A stretch of 8,605 nt of DNA from contig JAJDEL010000092.1 in the NCBI GenBank assembly GCA_029259835.1, positions 1 to 8,605 of the forward strand, written 5' to 3'. Both the position numbers and the translations under genes were made by a program. Source of the DNA: Planctomicrobium sp. GTDB lineage: Bacteria > Planctomycetota > Planctomycetia > Planctomycetales > Planctomycetaceae. Below, one piece after another: positions 1 to 5,973 of the stretch; position 1 is the first letter of the stretch; each line of letters starts with the position of its first letter. The notes beneath the pieces are model-generated. The model ran no database searches and was not told the origin of the DNA. It saw only the letters and a list, made by a program, of their open reading frames with translations.

Positions 1-270
1 GATGACAGCCAGAGCGCCGTGGATACGAAAACGGAAGCGCACATTTTGAAAGCACTTGCGGCCAGACGCGGAAAGCAGACGACGATTCTGATTGCTCATC
101 GCCTGTCATCGACTCGTCTTGCCGACCGAATATACGTTCTCGATCAAGGCTCGCTCATTCAACAGGGAACTCACGATGAACTGATCGCCACCGATGGACC
201 GTATCAGCGTCTCTGGAACATTCAGGGAATGCTCGAAGATGAAATCGAAGGCGTTGTCACCGGAGGATGA
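1..270 (+). CDS. ABC exporter half-transporter, C-terminal end of ATPase domain (5' truncated)
   Basis: The reading frame is open from base 1 to the TGA at 268-270, and the gene starts upstream of the window. The first visible residues, DDSQSAVD, are the end of Walker B plus the D-loop (SAVD) of an ABC ATPase. They are followed by the H-loop (IAHRLSST, His as the gamma-phosphate sensor) and the usual tail (ADRIYVLDQG, then GTHDEL). In the family, Walker B Asp is normally followed by the catalytic Glu. Here the second residue is Asp, as in the degenerate partner of heterodimeric exporters such as MdlA or TM287. The next gene is a full half-transporter with the complementary defect, so the two probably pair in the inner membrane as an ATP-driven exporter. 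The substrate cannot be told. The GTG at 19 is internal to the domain and is not a start. Family assignment is secure; heterodimer partnership is inference. Confidence 0.93.
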   Translation, partial: DDSQSAVDTKTEAHILKALAARRGKQTTILIAHRLSSTRLADRIYVLDQGSLIQQGTHDELIATDGPYQRLWNIQGMLEDEIEGVVTGG

Positions 271-286
271 TGGTGTCCGCGACAAA

Positions 287-316
287 GTGGAATCATTTCT
301 TACGGGATGATTCCGC
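287..316. repeat. Intercistronic inverted repeat (hairpin) between the two ABC half-transporter genes
   Basis: Arms GGAATCAT (289-296) and ATGATTCC (307-314) pair perfectly around a 10-nt loop. A T-G and a G-C pair extend the stem to 10 pairs at 287-316. It lies in the 88-nt gap between the two transporter genes, 17 nt after the first stop codon. The nearest T-run (336-341) is about 20 nt beyond the stem, too far for a standard intrinsic terminator. An RNA-stabilising or attenuating stem in a dicistronic message, or an operator, are both possible. The structure is seen directly; its role is unknown. Confidence 0.5.
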
Positions 317-358
317 GAGGCAGAATGTGGTAATGTTTTTTGATAGCGGAATTTCATC

Positions 359-2230
359 ATGAATGATGGTTGGATCGACGAAGACGACCTCAAAGAACAG
401 AAGGTTGATTTGCGTTTGTGGAAAACGCTGCTGCGGTACACGCTGCACTACCGCCGCACCGCGATCACGTTTGTTTTTGTAGCCTTTGCACTGGCTGCGA
501 GCGACCTCGGCTTTCCACTGCTGACAGGTCTTCTCATCAAGGACATTGAAACTGATCCTGCGTCGGTCAACTTGTCATTCTACGCAATCGTATTTGGGTT
601 GCTCTCGGTTTCCTTGAGCGCATCCATCTGGGGATTCGTCATCTGTGCAGGTCGAATTCGAACGAGCGTCAGCCACGACATTCGGCTCGACGCGTTCCAG
701 AAACTTCAGCAACTTTCGTTCAATTTCTATGATACCCGATCGACCGGCTGGCTGATGGCACGTCTCACTTCGGACTGCCAACGCCTTTCCATCATCCTTG
801 CTTGGGGGGTCATGGACCTCATTTGGGGAACAACCGTCATGTCAGGCATTACGGTTGTTATGCTCGTATACAACTGGAAAATTGCTCTCGCGGTACTTGC
901 GGTCGTCCCGTTCCTATTCGGCGTGAGCATGTACTTCAAAAAGCGAATTCTACGCACCTCACGACTTGTCCGGAAAACGAACTCCCGCATCACTGGAGTT
1001 TATAACGAAGGAATCATGGGCGTACAGACAACGAAAGTCTTCGTCCGTGAAGAAGAAAACTTGCAGGATTTCGACCGTCTCACAATGGAGATGTACGAGC
1101 ACTCCGTTCGCAACGCGATGCTTTCAGCAGTCTACTTACCTTTAGTATTGACGATCGGTAGTGTTGCCATCGCCGCAGCTTTGGTTGTTGGTGGACATCA
1201 AGTGATTCTCGGCAGTATCGCCATTGGAGAAATGGTGATGTTCATGTATTTCGCACAGCTTTTCTTTACACCTGCCCAGGAAATTTCGGCGTGGTTCGCT
1301 GAGTTGCAAATGGCGCAGGCCTCTGCAGAAAGAGTTCTCAGTCTGATCGATTCAGTTCCAGAAGTGAAAGATACAGACGCCGTCGTCGCTCGTGTTCAGG
1401 AAACCGGCAGCGACGGACATCCAGATGAAATTGGACAGATCGAATTCCACAACGTTGAATTTCGTTATCGAGATGGCCCACAAATCATCGGCAATTTTTC
1501 TCTGCTTGTGCAACCGGGCGAGACTGTTGCTCTGGTCGGAGCAACGGGAGGCGGGAAGTCGACGATTGTGAATCTGCTCTGTCGATTCTACGAACCAACC
1601 GCCGGTCAAATTCTGCTGAACGGGATCGACTACACCGACCGCAGTTTACACTGGCTGCAATCAAATCTAGGAATTGTCCTGCAGCAACCGCATCTATTCA
1701 GCGGAACGATTGCCGACAACATCCGCTACGGCAATCTCTCGGCATCGCAAGCAGAAATCGAAGAATCTGCTGCGTTTGCCGGTGCCCACGACTTCATCAC
1801 TTCACTCGATAAAGGATACGACACGGAAGTCGGCGAAGGAGGCAATCAACTCAGTCTCGGCCAAAAGCAACTCGTTTCATTCGCGCGTGCCGTGTTGAAA
1901 CGTCCCAAACTATTAGTGATGGATGAGGCGACGTCTTCGATAGACACTGAAACCGAACAACTGATTCAGCAAAGCCTCTTACGCATTCTGGAGGACCGCA
2001 CAAGTTTTGTGATTGCCCACCGTCTTTCCACGATCAAAGCGGCTGATCGGATTGTTGTCATCGACAAGGGTGAAATTCAGGAACAGGGAACGCACCAGGA
2101 GCTACTCAAACGAAAAGGCCAGTATTACGAGTTGTACACACAACAGGCAGTGCGAGATTTGGAAATACTGGACGTCTCTTCTGAAACGGAGACGGACTCA
2201 GCCCTCGTTGAACAACAAACGAAAGAGTGA
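359..2230 (+). CDS. ABC exporter half-transporter (permease + ATPase), MdlB/TM288-like
   Basis: A complete half-transporter of 623 residues, usual size for a type IV (B-family) exporter. The N-terminal half holds six hydrophobic spans at about 35-59, 73-96, 143-164, 168-190, 253-276 and 283-305. The ATPase domain follows: A-loop Tyr370, Walker A GATGGGKST (394-402), Q-loop Gln442, signature LSLGQ (498-502), Walker B LLVMDE with Asp522 and Glu523, D-loop SSID (526-529) and H-loop His554. The catalytic Glu is intact but the second Gly of LSGGQ is Leu, much as in MdlB (LSVGQ). With the upstream partner's Asp for Glu this predicts one normal and one degenerate ATP site. The ATG is the first in frame, as TAG and TGA stops lie just upstream (341-346). 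A weak SD-like AGCGGA sits 8 nt before it. The protein acts in the inner membrane; substrate (lipid, drug or peptide) is unknown. Confidence 0.95.
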   Translation: MNDGWIDEDDLKEQKVDLRLWKTLLRYTLHYRRTAITFVFVAFALAASDLGFPLLTGLLIKDIETDPASVNLSFYAIVFGLLSVSLSASIWGFVICAGRIRTSVSHDIRLDAFQKLQQLSFNFYDTRSTGWLMARLTSDCQRLSIILAWGVMDLIWGTTVMSGITVVMLVYNWKIALAVLAVVPFLFGVSMYFKKRILRTSRLVRKTNSRITGVYNEGIMGVQTTKVFVREEENLQDFDRLTMEMYEHSVRNAMLSAVYLPLVLTIGSVAIAAALVVGGHQVILGSIAIGEMVMFMYFAQLFFTPAQEISAWFAELQMAQASAERVLSLIDSVPEVKDTDAVVARVQETGSDGHPDEIGQIEFHNVEFRYRDGPQIIGNFSLLVQPGETVALVGATGGGKSTIVNLLCRFYEPTAGQILLNGIDYTDRSLHWLQSNLGIVLQQPHLFSGTIADNIRYGNLSASQAEIEESAAFAGAHDFITSLDKGYDTEVGEGGNQLSLGQKQLVSFARAVLKRPKLLVMDEATSSIDTETEQLIQQSLLRILEDRTSFVIAHRLSTIKAADRIVVIDKGEIQEQGTHQELLKRKGQYYELYTQQAVRDLEILDVSSETETDSALVEQQTKE

Positions 2231-2232
2231 CA

Positions 2233-2682
2233 ATGCCTCAGACCACGATCACGCGCGCCACACTTAGTGATATTGAATCTTTGGTTCCACTGTTTGATGA
2301 CTACCGACAATTCTATGAGCAAGATTCAGACATTGGAGCCGCTCGATCTTTTCTCACTGAAAGATTGCAAAGAGAGCAATCAGTGGTTTTCCTCGCCACG
2401 ATCAATGGTCACGGCGTTGGGTTCGTCCAACTCTATCCTTCGTTCTCTTCGGTCGGGATGCAACCGGTCTGGATACTCAACGATTTGTTCGTTGCAGAAT
2501 CTGCAAGACGCACAGGTGTTGCCGGGAACTTAATGCAGGCAGCGATCGACTTTGCTAGTGAATCAGGCGCACGGCGACTTGCCCTGGCAACAGCCTTTGA
2601 CAATCTCCCGGCGCAGTTGCTCTACGTGGAATTTGGATGGAAGAGAAATGATGCGTTCATCCACTTCACTTACGAGCTTTGA
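2233..2682 (+). CDS. GNAT family N-acetyltransferase
   Basis: A 149-residue protein spanning one whole GNAT domain, which transfers an acetyl group from acetyl-CoA to an amine. Visible marks are the acidic/aromatic helix (PLFDDYRQFYEQ), the beta strand before the CoA loop (WILNDLFV) and the pyrophosphate-binding motif A, RRTGVAGNLM, which fits R/Q-x-x-G-x-A/G at about residues 92-98. The late motif LLYVEFGWKR resembles the usual Y-x-x-x-G-F/W motif B. It starts 2 nt after the transporter stop, so translation is probably coupled, and an AAAGAG 5 nt before the ATG can serve as ribosome site. A GTG at 2227 overlapping the stop would add two residues; I prefer the ATG. Substrate is unknown. Linkage to an exporter could mean modification of the exported molecule, but this is only inference. 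Confidence 0.88.
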   Translation: MPQTTITRATLSDIESLVPLFDDYRQFYEQDSDIGAARSFLTERLQREQSVVFLATINGHGVGFVQLYPSFSSVGMQPVWILNDLFVAESARRTGVAGNLMQAAIDFASESGARRLALATAFDNLPAQLLYVEFGWKRNDAFIHFTYEL

Positions 2683-2713
2683 AGCTGATCTTGCCTGCCG
2701 ACCGTCTTCATTA

Positions 2714-2728
2714 TCTAGTTTTACTAGA
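2714..2728. terminator. Possible bidirectional terminator hairpin between convergent genes
   Basis: TCTAGT (2714-2719) and ACTAGA (2723-2728) form a perfect 6-bp stem with a 3-nt TTT loop. Weaker flanking complements exist: GTCTTC at 2704-2709 against GAAG and GAC at 2736-2744. It lies in the 61-nt gap where the GNAT gene and the OprO/OprP-type porin gene converge, which is where a shared terminator is expected. The stem is AT-rich and no clear T-run follows on either strand, so efficiency is doubtful. Confidence 0.3.
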
Positions 2729-2743
2729 CGATTGCGAAGCAGA

Positions 2744-4078
2744 CTAAAATTCAAGCTGTAGCCGGGTTGCCAGGACGAGACTTTCTCCGCGCCCAACTCC
2801 TGGTGTGTCAAGAGTGACGGGAATCGCGTTGAGCATGACTCGTGCGAAGTCGTTGATATACCAGTTGAGTCCAAAGGTCAGCGTCTGCATTCTCCCGCCT
2901 GCGATATCTTTGTCGTTCAGATCGATCACAGACCAGCCAGTGACGAATTCGATGGCACCTAATCGATCTCCAAATTCATGTTGCGGAATCACACCAGTAA
3001 AAATCCCACGTTTGCGATTGTAAGTGGCCGATTCCCCGGTGAGCAGAAATCCGAGTTGAAAATACCCCCCGGAAAAGTTGACTGAGCTTGCACCAGGGCG
3101 ATCAACGTGAGACCACCGATACTCAGACTGTGCACGGAACGGTCCACACTGTGCAGCCAGTTCAACATTGAAAAGATGAAATGTATGGGTTGGAATTGGG
3201 CCTGTGTCAACAAATGTTGGGATCCCAGTTCCAGAATTATCTGTGGGATCTCCCACAAAGAATCCCGGTTCAACGGCATATCGAACACGATCATTAGCCG
3301 GGTTTCCGAGACTGTATCCGAATCCGATGTGCAACAACGAATCACCTCGATCTATGATCAAAAAAGTATCACGCGTTGCAAATCCCCAGCCTCCGTTGTT
3401 TCCGCTGGACACTCCAAAAGAGTCGGTGGGAGTACGATATGCTGAAAGTGCAAATGTTCCTTGGTCGTCAGCAAAGGTTCCAAATGCTCGAACACCTGTC
3501 TGCCGAAATGGCGCAAAAGCAAAAGGAAGTTGCCGTTCCAGGAGAAGGAGTTCGCGTCCGCTAGATTCTGCATCCATCCCGAACGGTTGCTTGAAGTATC
3601 CCGCCTCAAGGTTTTGGAGATTGTCGGGATCAGAGAAAATCACAGCAACATCGCGAAAGCTCGGATGCCCTGAAGCAGCGAAATCGAGATCAACGACGTA
3701 AGATGTCCCTTCGCGAACTTTTCCCCCCACACGCAAGCGGACTCGTCTCAGACCCGTTTCTGCATTCACACTTCCAACCGCATCGGTTGTTCCCTCATCT
3801 TGGATCACCCAGCCTGAGTCGAGCTGTAGAAATCCGCTCCAATGAAGTGTGGGGTATTGGTCTGAGCCTTTTGAGAAAATGAGTTTTTCATGCCGGTCAA
3901 ATTCGTATTCCGTCAGATCCTCTCGCGCGACTTCACGCGGCTTGGAACGAGGCTGCGATTCAGTCACCATAGGCGCTGGAGGATCGCCTTCCAGAGTTTC
4001 GTTTGGCTGAGCAATACATCTGCAGGGACACGTCAATAGACAGACGATCGCAACAATGATCGAGACTGAAATACGCAT
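2744..4078 (-). CDS. Outer-membrane porin, phosphate-selective porin O/P (OprO/OprP) family
   Basis: A 444-residue exported beta-barrel protein. From the ATG at 4078 it begins with a classic signal peptide: Arg2, hydrophobic core ISVSIIVAIVCLL, probable cleavage C-I-A|Q after residue 23. A Pro-rich linker follows, then a barrel rich in alternating strands: WSGFLQLDSGWV, TGLRRVRLRVGGKV and LEAGYFKQPFGMD are characteristic of this family. The family's late strand LTFGLNWYINDFARVML (Asn405-Trp-Tyr) and a terminal Phe444, the BAM recognition residue, close it. Such porins form trimers that pass anions; a specific substrate cannot be read here. A TTG at 4099 would add seven residues before the charged n-region, so I chose the ATG, although no strong SD precedes either. 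It lies 127 nt downstream of the OprB-type porin, same strand. Confidence 0.88.
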   Translation of the reverse strand: MRISVSIIVAIVCLLTCPCRCIAQPNETLEGDPPAPMVTESQPRSKPREVAREDLTEYEFDRHEKLIFSKGSDQYPTLHWSGFLQLDSGWVIQDEGTTDAVGSVNAETGLRRVRLRVGGKVREGTSYVVDLDFAASGHPSFRDVAVIFSDPDNLQNLEAGYFKQPFGMDAESSGRELLLLERQLPFAFAPFRQTGVRAFGTFADDQGTFALSAYRTPTDSFGVSSGNNGGWGFATRDTFLIIDRGDSLLHIGFGYSLGNPANDRVRYAVEPGFFVGDPTDNSGTGIPTFVDTGPIPTHTFHLFNVELAAQCGPFRAQSEYRWSHVDRPGASSVNFSGGYFQLGFLLTGESATYNRKRGIFTGVIPQHEFGDRLGAIEFVTGWSVIDLNDKDIAGGRMQTLTFGLNWYINDFARVMLNAIPVTLDTPGVGRGESLVLATRLQLEF

Positions 4079-4106
4079 ACACTGACTGTCGATGAACAAT
4101 GGAGAA

Positions 4107-4123
4107 ATTACCTGATCGGTAAT
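4107..4123. promoter_or_regulatory. Perfect inverted repeat upstream of the OprO/OprP-type porin gene (candidate operator)
   Basis: ATTACC (4107-4112), 5-nt spacer TGATC, GGTAAT (4118-4123). The repeat lies 28 nt upstream of the porin ATG on the minus strand. It falls just downstream of a candidate promoter, so it would sit in the first 20 nt of the transcript. The symmetry and spacing suit a dimeric DNA-binding repressor. No protein can be named, and with arms of 6 bp chance occurrence is possible. Confidence 0.35.
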
Positions 4124-4133
4124 ATCGGCACTG

Positions 4134-4161
4134 TTTATGACAGGACTTCAGAAAATGTCAG
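4134..4161 (-). promoter_or_regulatory. Candidate sigma-70-type promoter for the OprO/OprP-type porin gene
   Basis: Read on the minus strand: CTGACA (4161-4156; five of six matches to TTGACA), a 16-nt spacer, then CATAAA (4139-4134; four of six matches to TATAAT). Transcription would start near 4127, leaving a leader of about 50 nt. The CTGACA box also takes part in a 5-bp inverted repeat (TGACA 4138-4142, TGTCA 4156-4160). Consensus matching by eye only. Confidence 0.3.
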
Positions 4162-4205
4162 ATTTCATTAAAGTTTTAAGGAGCCTGCCTGAAAAAGCTC
4201 GGGAT

Positions 4206-5576
4206 TCAAAACGAGATATTTGATCTCAGCCCCAGTACATATGCAGTATCGGCAATATCTCGCCCAGGAAAGATGATCTGAAAATCTGGACTGACATGGA
4301 ACCATGGAGTCAGTTGTGCCCGGTAGAACAACTCGATTCCTTGCCCATCGCTGATTCCTCCAACAGCGGCACTGATGAGTGGTCCGATTTCATCGCTCAG
4401 TCCAGAGTAGTACCAACCGGCTCCGAATCCATCGTCTGAACGACCAGGGATTGGGCTGGTCCCGCCGACGCCAAAGCTGAGGAACCAGGCGAGCGGATTC
4501 GTGTCATCATCTCCAACGCCAGCCCGACCAAAGACTCCCCAACCTTTTGTCGGATCACATGGATCGGTGACGAGATATTGGTCGAAGTTCCAGTACAGCG
4601 ACCAGGAACCAGAGCTTTGGGCGATGGGAATAACAGGAAAGATGATTCGAGGATCTTGATTAAGACTCACATAGTCGCGACTGCTCCATGTTCCCCCGAC
4701 GAGCTGATGTCCAGGTTTATTGAAAAATGTGGTGGGTATACGAGTCTCAGCAACAAGTGTGACTCCTTCTGCGAAGAGTTCATTGAGGCCGATTGTTGAA
4801 GCAGTATCGATTGGATTGATGGCCGTGAATGTGAAAATTGGCTCGCCATTTTCCATCCAGACAAAACCAGCTCCTAATGTCGAATATGGAACTGTTCTCA
4901 ATGGCATTGGGCTGGCAACAAATGCAAGGTTGGAGAATTGCGACTTTCCGCGCCCATGAGCAAAAGCGTTCACGTCTCCATCCAGCGTATTCATCTTCCC
5001 AAAAAAGACAGCAAAATTCTGAGAGAATGCCTGAGTAAAGAGTACATCGGTCAGCAGAAGTTCTTCATTATCAGCAACTGGGAGATCGCTCAAAACAGTA
5101 CTCGGTAAAGCAGCTCCTGTTGCACCAGCAAGTGACTCACCAAATCGATGCTCTGCTCGAACTTTGACAAACAACCCTTCCTGCAAACCAAGTTTTCCAG
5201 CATCGATATTCATGACATAATCGCCATGACCACTGTAGCGGTAGTCCTGCTCTAACCCGCCACTGACAGTTCTGAAATTGAACTGCGTGACATCAGCTTG
5301 AAAATTGATTCCCGACTCAGCGAGGTCTGTTCTCAATCCTCCCCAATCACCCGTCAAATACTGGCGATTCGAGGAAAAGCAACTCGTGTCGTATGAACCG
5401 CAACAGTCATCGATTCCAGAACAAAGAGAATCACACGAAGCGGGCAACGAAGAATCTTCAAACAGGCAAGCTGGCTCGGCAGCGACTCCCTGAACGGCAA
5501 AAATGCCACCTAAGGCAAGCCCAATGGAGAATTTGATCTGCTTGAAAACTGTAGAGAAACACGAGAACCTGTACAT
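4206..5576 (-). CDS. Carbohydrate porin, OprB family
   Basis: A 456-residue outer-membrane porin. Residues 1-33 form a signal peptide: Lys12 and Lys15, hydrophobic core FSIGLALGGIFAVQGV, cleavage A-A|E. The family hallmark YLTGDWGGLRTDLAESGI lies at about 73-90. Barrel strands such as GLFVKVRAEHRF, WSLYWNFDQYLV and WGVFGRAGVGDDD follow, and the chain ends in Phe456. OprB-type porins let mono- and oligosaccharides diffuse through the outer membrane. Between the signal peptide and the hallmark is an unusual cysteine cluster: Cys37, 48, 52, 58, 59 and 66. The ATG at 5576 is supported by an AAGGA 9 nt upstream. Upstream on the same strand lie sulfatases, but a strong terminator intervenes, so this porin probably has its own promoter. 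Family is well supported; substrate is inferred from the family. Confidence 0.92.
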   Translation of the reverse strand: MYRFSCFSTVFKQIKFSIGLALGGIFAVQGVAAEPACLFEDSSLPASCDSLCSGIDDCCGSYDTSCFSSNRQYLTGDWGGLRTDLAESGINFQADVTQFNFRTVSGGLEQDYRYSGHGDYVMNIDAGKLGLQEGLFVKVRAEHRFGESLAGATGAALPSTVLSDLPVADNEELLLTDVLFTQAFSQNFAVFFGKMNTLDGDVNAFAHGRGKSQFSNLAFVASPMPLRTVPYSTLGAGFVWMENGEPIFTFTAINPIDTASTIGLNELFAEGVTLVAETRIPTTFFNKPGHQLVGGTWSSRDYVSLNQDPRIIFPVIPIAQSSGSWSLYWNFDQYLVTDPCDPTKGWGVFGRAGVGDDDTNPLAWFLSFGVGGTSPIPGRSDDGFGAGWYYSGLSDEIGPLISAAVGGISDGQGIELFYRAQLTPWFHVSPDFQIIFPGRDIADTAYVLGLRSNISF

Positions 5577-5585
5577 GCAATACCA

Positions 5586-5590
5586 TCCTT
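5586..5590 (-). promoter_or_regulatory. Shine-Dalgarno site of the OprB-type porin gene
   Basis: TCCTT on the plus strand reads AAGGA on the minus strand and lies 9 nt before the ATG at 5576. It is one of the better SD matches in the window and fixes the start of the porin gene. Confidence 0.7.
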
Positions 5591-5905
5591 GGTCACAGAG
5601 AGACTGATATCAAGGAAATCGGACTTAATGGTTCCTCTGCCCCAATTGAATCAGCCACTCATATGTCGCATTTTAGCGAATAGGACAGGTGATTCTGATT
5701 ATGCTGATTGCGTTTGAGCCATCTACTGAGACTTACTAGGCTAATACTTCGCTGATCATCAGAACCGGAAGAGCTTGCCAGATCTTCCCTGACGACTTTC
5801 GTTCTTCAGACTGTCTATGTCACAGAATTAAGCGGCGGAAGCGAAAATTGCTGCCAACTCATATGGTTGCAAGAAGACGGTGTGGTGTTGGCAGCGTTCT
5901 TCATT

Positions 5906-5941
5906 AAAAAAGACAGGGCACTGTAGAAACAGCACCCTGTC
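5906..5941 (-). terminator. Intrinsic terminator of sulfatase A
   Basis: GACAGGG (5912-5918) pairs with CCCTGTC (5935-5941). After a 2x2 internal loop, CTGT (5921-5924) pairs with ACAG (5929-5932) around an AGAA loop. On the minus strand the stem is followed at once by TTTTTT (5911-5906). It begins 32 nt after the sulfatase A stop codon. Stem plus U-run is a textbook rho-independent terminator and should separate the sulfatases from the downstream porin genes. Confidence 0.85.
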
Positions 5942-5973
5942 GAAGTCAATTTGTTAAAAGAATCAACCTAGGT

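Larger units (their letters stand above)
5577..5973. other. 397-nt intergenic region between OprB-type porin and sulfatase A
   Basis: No coding region is convincing here on either strand. The sulfatase terminator occupies 5906-5941 and the porin ribosome site 5586-5590. Other visible structure: an inverted repeat GGAAGA (5767-5772) / TCTTCC (5783-5788) with a 10-nt loop, and the 8-bp palindrome TGATATCA near 5606. A TAAAAT hexamer on the minus strand (5675-5670) could be a -10 box for the porin but has no good -35 partner. A transcription start for the porin is expected in this interval. Confidence 0.6.

Noticed and set aside
336..341. T6 run downstream of the hairpin at 287-316, as an intrinsic terminator
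   Set aside because: About 20 nt separate the stem from the T-run, too far for the standard mechanism, and a downstream cotranscribed gene is likely.
3204..3701. 165-residue open frame on the plus strand, antisense to the OprO/OprP-type porin
   Set aside because: It is a low-information Arg/Ser/Pro-rich translation with no motif, contained in a real gene on the other strand.
4079..4099. TTG start of the OprO/OprP-type porin at 4099
   Set aside because: The ATG at 4078 places Arg directly before the hydrophobic core, giving a normal signal peptide. The TTG adds an uncharacteristic seven residues and has no ribosome site.
5657..5865. ACTCATATG occurring twice, 200 nt apart, in the porin-sulfatase gap
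   Set aside because: A single 9-bp repeat in about 400 nt is within chance expectation, and the flanks do not match.
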